Source: Clavelina lepadiformis (Eukaryota; Chordata; Ascidiacea; Aplousobranchia; Clavelinidae). From it: a DNA stretch of 64,000 nucleotides. A model generated the notes under the pieces. The model was not told the origin of the DNA. It made no database searches and was given only the letters and a program-made list of their open reading frames with translations. A program made the translations under genes and the position numbers. Positions 34,010 to 45,696 of this stretch are shown here, piece by piece. The stretch's first letter is position 1, and each line of letters begins with the position of its first letter. The DNA is taken from contig NC_135241.1 in NCBI RefSeq assembly GCF_947623445.1, positions 2,606,501 to 2,670,500 of the forward strand, read 5' to 3'.

Positions 34010-34285
34010 AATGCGAAATCACGCGGGTTTCATGATGTGAAACGTTCACACATGAGACTTAAACGGAAAACCTGGAACGAGACCCACTCAATTTCAAACT
34101 TCGGGATACCAGGAATCGTGATGTGATAAAGCGTTCATACTAGTAAAAAACGTTATTGGTTGCGAAACATGCTCTGTGTGAACGCAGCTTAAACTGGGCC
34201 ATAGTTTTAACAGAGCATTGGAAACGGGCTGTATAATCGGGGGCCATAGCGCTCTAACCATCACGCTAACGAGCCAACAAAGTAT
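34010..34285 (-). repeat. Intron-2 interspersed element shared by SLC6 copies A, B and D
   Basis: On the gene-antisense strand this begins with a tRNA-like A-box (TTAGCGTGATGGTTAGAGCG) and contains CGTTCACAC near one end and GTGTGAACG near the other. Copies occur at about 43160-43425 and 63556-63822. It may be a degenerate tRNA-derived SINE or a MITE; no clear B-box seen. Because it sits in all three copies it predates the duplications. Confidence 0.45.
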
Positions 34286-35175
34286 CAAAGAATTAAGAAA
34301 CAAACATATTTAACATTTAGTTTACTTTGTGTATAGGGATTGGATATGCTGAAACCATTATCGCGGCACTATGTAACTTTACATATTCGACTGTACTTGC
34401 CTGGACGTTGCGGTATTTGTACGCAAGCATGTCTCCTGTCCTCCCTTGGATGACGTGCGCCAACTCGTGGAACACATTGGGCTGCTTTGTGCCAGATAAC
34501 AACCAATCTACCAGTAAGAGTTTATACGTCAACGCATCTGGGACTAACTCAACTAGAAACGCATCGGAAATTGCATCATCGGTTGCTGAGTTTTGGACGT
34601 AAATTTTATTTTTATTGAACTTCTTCCGTAAACCTGAATATGCATATTAAAAAAAAACTATAAACATTGCAAACTTATCTATTGAAGACCAATATCCTGT
34701 CAAGTAAAACACAGTTAATCGACAAAAGCATTTCATTTAGATCATTTTCTTAATAAAACAGGAGAGGCGTTTTGGGCTTATCTGAAGGTCTCACTGATAT
34801 TGGAAGGTTTCAAACTCCTTTGGTTGTCTGCCACGCTATCACGTGGATACTTGTATTCCTCGCTATGCTAAAAGGCGCCAACTGGACTAGCAAGGTAAAG
34901 CCAATGACGAGATCGGGCAACTTTTTACTTGATCATCATTGGGTAATTTGAATTTTCTTGTTGATCTATAGCTCAAGTAACAAGCTTTTATACGCCATAG
35001 GTCACCTATGTGACGTCAACTCTGCCAACTTTCATTCTTGTTGCGGTTCTGGTTCGTGGCGTCACCTTGGACGGTTCATACGAGGGAATAATTCACTTTG
35101 TAAAACCAAATATGACAAAATTATCCCAACCTCAGGTGCATGTAACACACGTCACTTAAAACGATTATTTTAGCC

Positions 35176-35516
35176 CAGTGGTTCTACACTTCTACCTTCT
35201 TCTACCTTCTTCTACCTTCTTCTACCTTCTTCTACCTTCTTCTACCTTCTTCTACCTTCTTCTACCTTCTTCTACCTTCTTCTACCTTCTTCTACCTTCT
35301 TCTACCTTCTTCTATCTTTTATGGCTTACGGCACCCTGCAAACAAACAAAAGATTCCGCGGCACCCACAGTCAAACCAAAAAGTTTCTGCATTAAATAAA
35401 AATAACTTTTGCAACCGTTTCCCTGGACTAGTGACTAGTGCGCAATAACTTGCGGCACCCTTTCGAAACGTAAATGGCACCCTAGGGTGCAGCGGCACCC
35501 CGGTTAAGAACCACTG
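35176..35516. mobile_element. hAT-type MITE carrying a 10-bp minisatellite, in SLC6 copy A intron 5
   Basis: Starts CAGTGGTTCT and ends AGAACCACTG, with repeated GGCACCC motifs inside. Flanks ATTTTAG(C) and ATTTTAGA are a slightly decayed target duplication. Copy B (plus strand near 42285) and copy D (near 62665) show the uninterrupted empty site, proving insertion into copy A after duplication. Confidence 0.85.
35191..35310. repeat. Minisatellite, 12 perfect copies of TCTACCTTCT
   Basis: Twelve identical 10-bp units followed by one degenerate unit, inside the MITE at 35176-35516. Perfect identity suggests recent expansion and probable length polymorphism. Confidence 0.97.
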
Positions 35517-37718
35517 ATTTTAGACCAATGTCTTTAAACCTGAATAAAGTCATTCATGGTCGAACGTAGATAAGTTTAGTCGGTTTACTGTTCATTCAAC
35601 AACAGAAGTTACACCTTATGTGGTGCTTTTCTAGGTGTGGAAAGATGCTCTTCTACAGAACTTGTATTCGTTGTCTATTGGCTCCGGTTGCATGGTGACC
35701 ATGGGAAGCTTTAATTCTTACCATCATAACTTTATGAGGTTTGAAAATTAAATTTTTTTATCAAAGGAAAAAAATGTTCAAAAGTGTTTTTTTTCTTTCA
35801 GGGATGCTATAGCCCTTTCTGTTGTTAATAGCTGCGCCAGTTTTTTAGCTGGTTTTGCTGTGTTTTCGACGCTTGGATTTATGGCAAAGCAGCAAGTAAG
35901 CAAAACAGCCGTAAAACTAACCCAAGCCGGCAAGAGCTAACACAAATTTGTCTCAATACATTTAATCGATGACTTCCCAAAGTTGTTTAAACAATTGCTA
36001 ACTTTTCCTGGCAATCTAGAATACGACAGTCGATCTAGTCGCGGAGTCAGGACCCGGTCTGGTTTTCACTGTTTATCCGCAAGCACTTTCCATGATGCCG
36101 GGATCACAGTTTTGGTCAATTGCTTTCTTTCTGATGCTATTTCTGCTTGGGCTAGACAGTTTGGTAAGCATAAATACACCCTTTTGTGTCTTTTTAAGAA
36201 GCATAAAGTGGTTTGGAATAGGCCTATTTTATTACCAGAATTTGCAGATATACTGTTGATACAGTCAATATCTGTACAATTATTAAATACATTTCAGAGA
36301 ATTTAATCATATCCAATGGATTGAAGTACTTTACTCATTATGATTGTTTTCTATTATTATTATATTACAATTATTATTCATTTATTATAATTTAAGTAGC
36401 TTAATATTCATTCTTTATATTAGTTACTTTATCATTTTAATTCATATGTTAATCATAGTTCGAAAGATAAAACATCTTTATAACGGGATCATAAACATCT
36501 CCACTTGTGTTAGTTGTTCTGCAGCTCAATCATGCTGCGTGCAAAATTTCATTTTAGTTTGTCATCATGGAAGCTGTTTCGACTGTAATTATAGACCAGT
36601 TTCCGGCTGTGTTCGACAAACAGCTGAAAAAGATCTTCATGCGATTTTGCTTGTGCTGCTTTTATTTCTTCGCAGCTCTCATAACAGTGACACAGGTGAA
36701 AGTTTCAAGATCAAAAGCGCAAAATTTATTTAAAGTAATGAGATCAATCCATGCAGTGAATTATATGTGTATTTATGCATTAGGGTGGAATGTACTACAT
36801 TCATCTCATTGACAACTTTTCTTCAGCCAGTTGGGCTCTTCTCTTCTCTGGAGGTTGTGAGTGTATTGCAATCTCGTGGATTTTCGGTTTAGATCGTTTC
36901 TATGAAATAATGTGCGACATGTTACAGTTCAGGCCAAAGTTTCCGTGGTTTAAATACTGCTGGAAATATGTCGTACCCTTGCTATCAGCGGTGAGAGCTT
37001 TTGAAGTAAACCACCCAAACTAACTTTTGTTTTTCTAAATAAAACAAGAAATGTTTTAAGTGAAGATGTCATTTTTATTGGTTGGCAGGGTCTCTTTATT
37101 TACTGTCTTGTTCTGTACAAGCCGTTGGTGTATAACCGTACATACGAATACCCAGCGTGGTCTATAGGAGTCGGTTGGTTGTTGTCACTAAGTAGCTTTT
37201 TATGGATCCCTGGATATGCTGGTTATTATCTAATCAAGAAAAGATGCTTGGAGCAGGACAAGCGAAAAGTATGATACCATGAAGAACATTTCTTTCATAG
37301 TTTTGAATTTATTTTAACGTACTAGTTTCTGAAGATAATCAAAAATAACTTTTGATATAACTTTTCTGTGTTAAGATGTCGGATGAAGGGAAGGATCAGA
37401 TGGAAATGGAAGAGTTAAAAGTTTCTATCGCAGAATCTTTGGAACTTTAGCAATGTTCTGAAGAAAGTTGTTGTGTGCTTGTATAAGGCGAAAGATATTA
37501 CTGACTGTGTATACTATATGCAATAGATATATATACTTCATAGTTTATACAAACATAGGCTACATATATATTTATACATATAAAGAGAGAGACCACTCAC
37601 ATAAATATACGTACTACTTATTTCATTTCACTTTTTATTTGCTTTCTTCAAGCCGAACGTCCATAAATTACTTGAAGTTGATATTTTATTACTGTATGGT
37701 TTTGCACTAAAGATCATA

Positions 37719-37724
37719 AATAAA
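37719..37724 (+). terminator. Polyadenylation signal of SLC6 copy A
   Basis: AATAAA 269 bp after the stop codon of copy A. Confidence 0.45.
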
Positions 37725-40111
37725 AATATATCTTCAGATCTTTGCAACATAATATACAACTGTGTAACGTGTGGAATAATACACAAGACACTCTATTAGA
37801 TTAGTAATGGAATATGCACTTATTTTCTAAAATCTTAACATCACAAATTAAAATATTGTCAAAACATGTTATTTAGTAAAATACGTAAATTCGATTAAAA
37901 TTTAACAAATAAACAAACCAGCTTTCGAAAAGAAAGTGTGACCAAAAACATGGAAAAATGTTTTATGACGTTGGTAATAGCGCCTTTAGTGTTTATAAAC
38001 TCGCAATACTTTTCGTACAATATCATTTATAGTAAAGCAGAGTAAATAATGATATATAAATAATACTATAGTATAGTAAAATTATCAACGTTTCCGAAGA
38101 AGGAAAGCTGTACAAGTTCAAGCATATTGAACGGTTTTTTATGGACACTTCTGTTTATACATATATCCGTTGAAGCGTAGCGTATTATTTATCAATTCTT
38201 TAAATAGATATTGAAATTATAAGTTTAATAAATCCTTTGTTGAGGTTGTTAGTGATTTGGTTCATCATAAAAAAGTGTTTGTGTGTTTGTTAACTTTCAA
38301 TCGAACTGATGTGTAACACTAAATAACATGTTGTGATAACATTTTAATTTGTGATTTGGCGATTTTAATGTTTTAAAAATTATGTGCATATTTCCTTACT
38401 AATTCAATGGAAAGATTGTATCATACGTAACGCTGTTGTGTATTTTATTACAAAGATCTAAAGATACATTTTTATTTACACTCTTTAAAAGCATAACCGG
38501 TGATGAAATATCGACTGTAAGTAATCTATGGACGTTCGTCCAAAAGAATGTAAATAAAAAGTGGAATAAAACTTGTGGTTTTTAAAGATATAAATATAAT
38601 TATGAACATTTACTCTATATGTTGTAATATATACAGTATGTGTGTGCTTGTTCTCTATATATATGCACGTTTATTTGTATGAAGTAGAGTAAGACCTATA
38701 CACACACAGTCAGTAATATATTTCGTCTTGTCATAATTACATCACAATTATGTCATGATTACATCATTATTATCATTATTGCGTGAATTGACGAGTTGTA
38801 ACGTAATATTTGTATTGTGCGAATTACATTAATTCATAAATGCGTGTATGCAAAGTTTATTTCAAGTACATTGTTAGCCAGAAATAACTCGTGCAAAAAT
38901 AACACCTACATAGACTTTCCTCTAAAAAGAACTTCAATTTTTATTTTGGAGAAATATTCACAGCAGAGAGACAAGGGCACGGTAACTGAACTCTTCTTTT
39001 GTTTCACCAACTATTTTCCATTTGTTAGTCGTTACGTAATAAGATTTTATTGTTTCCTCACATTGGTGAAGATTTTCTCTGAAAGCAGTAATTTTACCAA
39101 CGAAACTTTGAAAAGACCTCTTCCAATGCTCCCACTTATTGGCACTTTGTGTTGCGTTAATATTGCAGTCGAATAGTTGAGGACGAAGATAGTTTTCCAA
39201 AGATTTAAGTTTACTAAAATTTGATGAACCAAATCACTAATAACCTCAACATAGGCTTTACTGAACAAAGTTTCTATATAGAGAATTGATAAATACTGTA
39301 ATACGATGAATAATAAATAAATAAGTAAAAGACATGTCCATTATAAGCAAAACAATTGCATGCACTATACTGTGATATTATCCGCCCTGAATGTACAAAC
39401 AAACGTTCCACACGGAGTAAGAAGTACGTAGAAGCCAGCTGCTTCGAAAAAGAAGCAATTAGTAATAATCGGCGAAGGAAGACCACAAATTATCACGTTC
39501 TTCCATTCTGGTTATGCAAGGATAACATCACCAGAACAAACACATTGGATTGAAACATAACGTAATAATTTCATCCAGGATATAAAATACACACAACAAC
39601 ATACTATATAAATGCTGTTATGCGCAGAGTATTGCGAGTTTATAAACAATAAAGGCGCTAATACGTACATCTTAAAACATATTTCTATGTTTTTCGGTCA
39701 CACTTTCTTTTCGAAAGCTCATTTGTTTATTTGTTAAATTTTAATCGAATTTACGTATTTTACTAAATAACATGTTTTGACAATATTTTAATTTGTGATG
39801 TTAAGGTTTTAGACAATATTTGCATATTCCATTACTAATCTAATAAAGTGTCTTGTGTATAACTCCACACGTTGCGCAGTTGTATATTATGTTGCAAAGA
39901 TCTGAAGATATATTTTTACTTATGCTCTTTAGTGCACAATCATGCAAAAATAAAATATCAACTTCAAATAATTTTTGGACGTTCGGCTTGAAGAAAGCAA
40001 ATAAAAAGTGAAATGAAATATGTAGTACGTATATATATGTATGAAGTCTCTCTCTTTGTATATGTATGAATATATATGTAGCCTATATTTGTATAAACTA
40101 TGAAGTATATA
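37725..40111. other. Centre of the inverted duplication, between the 3' ends of SLC6 A and B
   Basis: Composed mainly of the homologous 3' flanks of copies A (to about 38300) and B (from about 39200), a third diverged copy of the same flank at about 38320-38600, and roughly 600 bp of sequence at 38600-39200 that I cannot assign. No recognisable coding exon. Confidence 0.55.
38320..38600 (-). repeat. Diverged relic of the SLC6 3' flank
   Basis: This stretch aligns with the flank of copy B at about 39760-40010 in the same orientation: a CATGTT...TTTTAATTTGTGAT run, then CAAAGATCT(A/G)AAGATA, then GGACGTTCG and GCAAATAAAAAGTG-like sequence. It is clearly more diverged than A, B and D are from each other, so it looks like the remnant of an older copy. 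Confidence 0.55.
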
Positions 40112-40278
40112 CAGTGATGGGATTCAATTTTTTAACATCCGGTTCTCTCATTAGCAGAATGCCATATTGACCCGGGGCCGATATACAAATAGGCCTATAC
40201 ATACGCCTGTTTACAACCGGTTTGCGGAGGTCATTAAAATTCCAAGAACCGGTGCGAACCGGCTGAATCCCTCCACTG
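40112..40278. mobile_element. hAT-type MITE in the 3' flank of SLC6 copy B
   Basis: Terminal inverted repeats CAGTGATGGGATTCA and TGAATCCCTCCACTG (one mismatch) with near-perfect 8-bp duplications AGTATATA and AGTACATA. The same insertion is present in copy D (60457-60623). Copy A has the empty site TATATACT at 37527-37534. Confidence 0.9.
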
Positions 40279-40356
40279 AGTACATATATCTATTGCATAT
40301 AGTCAGTAATATCTGTCGCCTTATACAAGCACACAACAACTTTCTTCAGAACATTG

Positions 40357-43300
40357 CTAAAGTTCCGAGGATTCTGCGATAGAAACTTTTAACTCCTCCA
40401 TTTCCATCTGATCCTTCCCTGCATCCGACATCTTAACACAGAAAAGTTATATCAAAAGTTATTCTTGATCATCTTCAGAAACTAATACGTTAAATAAATT
40501 CAAAAATATGAAAGAAATGTTCTCCATGGTATCATACTTTTCGCTTGTCCTGCTCCAAGCATCTTTTCTTGATTAGATAATAAGCAGCATATCCAGGGAT
40601 CCATAAAAAGCTACTTAGTGACAACAACCAACCGACTCCTATTGACCACGCTGGGTATTCGTATGTACGGTTATACACCAGCGGCTTGTACAGAACAAGA
40701 CAGTAAATAAAGAGACCCTGCCAACCAATAAATATGACATCTTCGTTTAAAACATTTCTTGTTTTATTTGGAAAAACAAAAGATAGTTTGGGCGGTTTAC
40801 TTCAAAAGCTCTCACCGCTGATAGCAAGGGTACGACATATTTCCAGCAGTATTTAAACCACGGAAACCTTGGCCTGAACTGTAACATGTCGCACATTATT
40901 TCATAGAAACGATCTAAACCGAAAATCCACGAGATTGCAATACACTCACAACCTCCAGAGAAGAGAAGAGCCCAACTTGTTGATGAAAAGTTGTCAATGA
41001 GATGAATGTAGTACATTCCACCCTAATGCATAAATGCACATATTATTCACTGCACGGATTGATCTCTTTACTTTAAATAAAATTTGCGATTTTGATCTTG
41101 AAACTCTCACCTGTGTCACTGTTATGAGAGCTGCGAAGAAATAAAAGCAGCACAAGCAAAATCGCATGAAGATCTTTTTCAGCTGTTTGTCGAACACAGC
41201 CGGAAACTGGTCTAGAATTACAGTCGAAACAGCTTCGATGATGACAAACTAAAATGAAAAATTACACGCAGCATGATTGAGCTGCAGAACAACTAACACA
41301 AGTGGAGATGTTTATGATCCCGTTATAAAGATGTTTTATCTTTCTTACTATGATTAACATATGATTTAAAATGATAAAGTAACTAATATAAAGAATGAAT
41401 ATTAAGCTACTTAAATTATAATAAATGAATAATAATTATAATATAATAATAATAGAAAACAATCATAATGAGTAAAGTATTTCAATCCATTGGATATGAT
41501 TAAATTCTCTGAAATGTATTTAATAATTGTACAGATATTGACTGTATTAACAGTGTATCTGCAATGTCTGGTAATAAAATAGGCCTGTTCCAAACCACTT
41601 TATGCTGCTTAAAAAGACACAAAAGGTTGTATTTATGCTTACCAAACTGTCTAGCCCAAGCAGAAATAGCATCAGAAAGAAAGCAACTGACCAAAACTGT
41701 GACCCTGGCATCATGGAAAGTGCTTGCGGATAAACAGTGAAAACCAGACCGGGTCCAGATTCCGCGACTAGATCGACTGTCGTATTCTAGATTGTCAGCA
41801 AAAGTTAACAATTGTTTAAACAACTTTGGGAAGTCATCGATTAAATGTATTGAGACAAATTTGTGTTAGCTCTTGCCGGCTTGGGTTAGTTTTACGGCTG
41901 TTTTGCTTACTTGCTGCTTTGCCATAAATCCAAGCGTCGAAAACACAGCAAAACCAGCTAAAAAACTGGCACAGCTATTAACAACAGAAAGGGCTATAGC
42001 ATCCCTGAAACAAACAAACAATACTTTTTCCCATTTTTTCATTTGATAAAAAAAATCATAAATTTTCCAACCTCAAAAAGTTATGATGGTAAGAATTAAA
42101 GCTTCCCATGGTCATCATGCCACCGGAGCCAAGCGACAGTGAAAACAAGTTCTGAAGAAGAGCATCTTTCCACACCTGGAAATGCACCAAACAAAGTGTA
42201 ACTTTTGTTGCTGAATGACCAGTACACCAGCTAAAGATATCTACGTTCGACCATAAATGGCTTTATTCAGGTTTAGAGACATTGGTCTAAAATAATCTTT
42301 TTAAGTGACGTGTGTTACAGGCACCTGAGGTTGGGATAATTTTGTCATATTTGGCTTTACAAAGTGAATTATTCCTTCATATGAACCGTCCAGGGTGACG
42401 CCACGAACCAGAACCGCAACAAGAATAAAGATTGGCAGAGTTGACGTTACGTAGGTGACCTATGGCGTATAAAAGCTTGTTACTTGAGCTATAGATCAAC
42501 GAGCACATTCAAATTACCAAATGATCATCAAGTAAAAAGTTGCCCGATCTCGTCATTGGCTTTACCTTGCTAGTCCAGTTGGCGCCTTTTAGCATAGCGA
42601 GGAATATAAGTATCCACGTGATAGTGAGGCAGACAACCAAAGGAGTTTGAAACCTTCCAATATCAGTGAGACCTTCAGATAAGCCCAAAACGCCTCTCCT
42701 GTTTTATTAAGAAAAATATCGAAATGAAATGCTTTCGTCGATTAACTGTGTTTTACTTGACAAGATATTGGTCTTCAATAGATAAGTTCAGATAGATAGA
42801 TAAGTCCAAGTTTTCGGAAGAAGTTCAATAAAAATAAAATTTACGTCCAAAACTCAGCGACCGATGATGCAATTTCCGATGTGTTTCTAGTAGAGTTAGT
42901 CCCAGATGCGTTGACGTATAAACTCTTACTGGTAGATTGGTTGTTATCTGGCACAAAGCAGCCCAATGTGTTCCACGAGTTGGTGCACGTCATCCATGGA
43001 AGGACAGGAGACATGCTTGCGTACAAATACCGCAACGTCCAGGCCAGTACAGTCGAATATGAGACGTTAGAAATTACCGCGTAAACGATTGTGGCATATC
43101 CAATCCCTATACACAAAGTAAACTAAATGTTAAAACTGTTTTGTTTTTCCTAATTCTTTGATACTTTGTTGGCTGGTTAGCGTGATGGTTAGAGTGCTAT
43201 GGCCCTCGATTATGCAGCCCGTTTCCGATGCTCTGTTAAAACTATGGCCCAGTTTAAGCTGCGTTCACACAGAGCATGTTTTGCAATCAGGAAGGTTTTA

Positions 43301-44051
43301 TTATCAGTGTGAACGCTTTATCACGTCACCATTCCTGATTTCCCGATGTTTGAAATTGAGTGGGTTTCGTTCCAAGTTTTCCGTTTAAGTCTCATGTGTG
43401 AACGTTTCACATCATGAAACCCGCTATCTATCGCTTAAGCGTACTTACTACTTACTTATTATCGCTTACTATCTAGTAACGATATAAATCTAATAACAAT
43501 TGTTTTCAAAGTGATTATTCTTGGAAAACTTTAGTTATGTAAGGAAATAACAATATTAGCCACATTCTGCACCTTTCATTGCTGGAACCATCTCCCAGGC
43601 TTTCACAGGTGACAAGCTTGTGTATTGGCCCAAAGAGACTTGTAGTATTAACTGGGGGAGAGCCACAACAAGTAATGTAACCAAATATGGAATTAGAAAA
43701 GCTCCTGTAGAAATACATCACGGAATGTCGTATTATACTACTTAATTCAAAATTTCCAATAATACGATTTATTACCACGCCATCAACCATTTCTTATGAC
43801 TTGTATGAAAATTCACGACAAGTTATATAATAAACAGCAAGCACAGTATCACTAAGTATTAGCTTAAAAACGATTCAACGCCCATGATATATGCATATAA
43901 TACTAAGATTGTGCAAACCTTATTTGCGCATGGACTTACCTCCTCCGTTTCGGTAACATAGATAAGGAAACCTCCACATATTTCCCAAGCCAACTGCAGA
44001 GCCGACCGTTACGAAAAGAAAATCAAAACGGTTTGTCCATTTCTCACGCAT
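40357..44051 (-). CDS. SLC6 Na+/Cl- dependent transporter copy B, intact, 12 exons
   Basis: Plasma-membrane secondary transporter of the SLC6 family. Exons (minus): 43940-44051, 43573-43704, 42845-43106, 42566-42698, 42325-42459, 42072-42175, 41911-42004, 41643-41786, 41111-41248, 40816-41022, 40538-40717 and 40357-40431; lengths equal those of copy A exon for exon; 571 aa, no stop. TM1 [19 protein letters not shown], sodium-site LLGLDS in TM8, chloride-site Gln/Ser residues in TM6-7, and a glycosylated second extracellular loop (LPWMTC...WNTLGC with several NxS/T). Gly in TM1 and GSFNSYHHN, resembling the GABA transporter GSYNSFHNN, favour a GABA/taurine/creatine-like substrate over monoamines. 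The TM2 motif reads LQVSLGQ where the family has LExxLGQ, so a conserved Glu is Gln here. The start is the Met before [10 protein letters not shown]; an upstream coding exon cannot be excluded. Confidence 0.88.
43160..43425 (+). repeat. Intron-2 interspersed element, copy B
   Basis: Same tRNA-like-headed element as at 34010-34285 and 63556-63822, in the same position relative to the SLC6 gene. Confidence 0.45.
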
Positions 44052-45696
44052 GTTGTCGCTAATGCTTTTACGAGAATTCTCTACCTTTCAGAAATCGACT
44101 GTTCAATGAAAGTTCAACAAATAAACTTTAAACTGACAATATTGACGCAATGACTGAACAATGTAGAATTTATTTCTTCTTGCAAACCGATTTACAATAA
44201 ATTTCTAAACGTGCCTAAGTGCTAGAACCAATGTGTGATAATCCTGTAAAATATTCAGCTTCCTGCTGTTTAAATTATGGCAAACTTTAGCAAAAGCTTA
44301 AAGAATTTTCGGGAAAGGAAAAAACAGCATCAGCAGGAAATGGTTTCATTCGTCACTTCGGTTTGTTGATATCTGATCGAGAAAATACTCAAGATTCTGT
44401 AATACACTGTCAGTCATGCAAACATTTTGATTAAACGCTTGTTGACGTTATTATTTTGCACACGTTTAGAGCTAGAGGCGTTTATCGAATGAAGCGGTTA
44501 AATCCGGATTTGACGTTTTGTCCTACAAGTGTTTAATTTTCATGAGTTATTTCCTAAATATGTTTGAATTGTGAATGTTTAAGTCTTAAGGAGTAGTCAC
44601 ACTTAGTTTATTTGTAAATGAAACTACGAAAATGAATGAACGAACGTTAAAGCAAACAAAACACGGAAAGAATACGTTTGATAAAGTTCAGTGACATGTA
44701 TCGCTTAGCATTTTGGTACAGCTTCAGATATTCTAAAGGTTCTGTCTTTTGCAAAATCGTTAGCACCGTGAAAATGTTTTTCTTTCTTTTGTTTTGGCAT
44801 GCTTATTGATGGTGTTCAGTGCAACTCAATTTTTTCATTCATTTATAAATATGTAGGTGCTGTATATATATATACCTGCGATATATTTAGTCAGTGTGTC
44901 CAATATGTCCAAAACTGGAAAGCACTCATTATTGCAACAAGTTAACACTCAAATCACAAACACATTTTGTAACGTCAGAATTGCCAGTCTAGGTCGATAC
45001 ACGCTGCATTACCATTGCTGGAAGCCTAAAACTGAAACCTAATGTCATTATTGTTAAATCTACTTGACTGCTTTGCAATTACAGTTACGTTTTCAAACCC
45101 TCGCAAAATACTCTATTTATTAAATAACTGATTTATTTTGCATACGACAACGTGCAAAATAATACACGTCTTCAGATTTACGTCCACGATTACGATTAAG
45201 TATAAGTTTAAGTTTATTTACGTTTTTCGTTTACGTCCAACAGTTAAAGGGAGTGCATTTCATCTGCTGTCCTTGAGCCGATGTTCATCTTCTTTCATCC
45301 TAAATTCAGCAAAGGTACGTCACACTAAAAGGTTTAAAAGTCACTTTTTCGTGTGCCTGTCATCATTTTTAAACAATATGTAATCTCTGACGTCGCTTTA
45401 ACCACTAGGCTACCGAGTCGACTAATAACGGTAACCGTTTAGCGAGAACGAAATATCTTCCAAAACATTGCATTGTTATTTGGCAATACGAATTGCAAAA
45501 GAAGTAACGTTCAATAACTTATAATACGAAGAACATAATTTTAAGAAAACAGAGTGTTAACATTTTTAGCATATACATTGTTGTTTAATGGAGACGGTGA
45601 AAGTAAACCGGAATGCACCGGAACGCCGTTTCGTTATACATATATATATACGTTATACATCTTATACAGTTTAGTGCGTTCTGGTAGAAAGTCCTA
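44052..45696. other. SLC6 copy B 5' flank and unassigned sequence before the first LTR element
   Basis: Up to about 44735 this is the duplicated 5' flank and probably holds the copy B promoter. From there to the LTR I see only AT-rich sequence with short TA tracts (about 44861-44873 and 45640-45655). The small frames at 44857-45042 and 45138-45383 have no recognisable domain. Confidence 0.5.

Larger units (their letters stand above)
32997..37450 (+). pseudogene. SLC6 Na+/Cl- dependent transporter copy A, premature stop in exon 2
   Basis: Twelve phase-matched exons: 32997-33108, 33345-33476, 34337-34598, 34762-34894, 35001-35135, 35635-35738, 35802-35895, 36020-36163, 36558-36695, 36784-36990, 37089-37268 and 37376-37450. 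They would encode 571 aa with 12 membrane segments. TM1 ([19 protein letters not shown]) has Gly where monoamine transporters have Asp, indicating the amino-acid/GABA/taurine/creatine branch. Chloride-site residues are kept: Gln and Ser in QNLYSLS, and Ser in [10 protein letters not shown]. The second extracellular loop has several N-glycosylation sequons. Codon 59 is TAA (33407-33409) where copies B and C have CAA, at the TM2 position that is Glu in nearly all SLC6 proteins. Apart from that stop the frame is open to the end. The 5' end also differs from B and C just before the start. A single-base inactivation, or an assembly error, is the simplest reading. Confidence 0.85.
32040..38300 (+). 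repeat. SLC6 duplication block A (left arm of inverted duplication)
   Basis: Contains SLC6 copy A with 5' and 3' flanks. Its mirror image on the minus strand is block B (about 39200-44735). Matching flanks include the stretch around 38220-38275, which reads in reverse at about 39220-39270. Ends are approximate because I aligned by eye. Confidence 0.8.
39200..44735 (-). repeat. SLC6 duplication block B (right arm of inverted duplication)
   Basis: Mirror of block A, with SLC6 copy B and its flanks; homology to A stops near 44735 on the 5' side. Copy B has one MITE (40112-40278) that block A lacks. Confidence 0.8.

Noticed and set aside
34094..34303. Frame within SLC6 intron 2 repeated in copies B and D
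   Set aside because: Lies in the shared interspersed element; repeated because the intron is duplicated, not because it is coding.
35178..35399. 73-codon frame with LLPSSTFFY repeats
   Set aside because: It is a translation of the 10-bp minisatellite in the MITE.
35983..36306. 107-codon frame over SLC6 exon 8 (also at 41500-41823 and 61909-62193)
   Set aside because: Wrong frame: the true exon 8 frame encodes [10 protein letters not shown] and LLGLDS; conservation of the shadow frame follows from the duplication.
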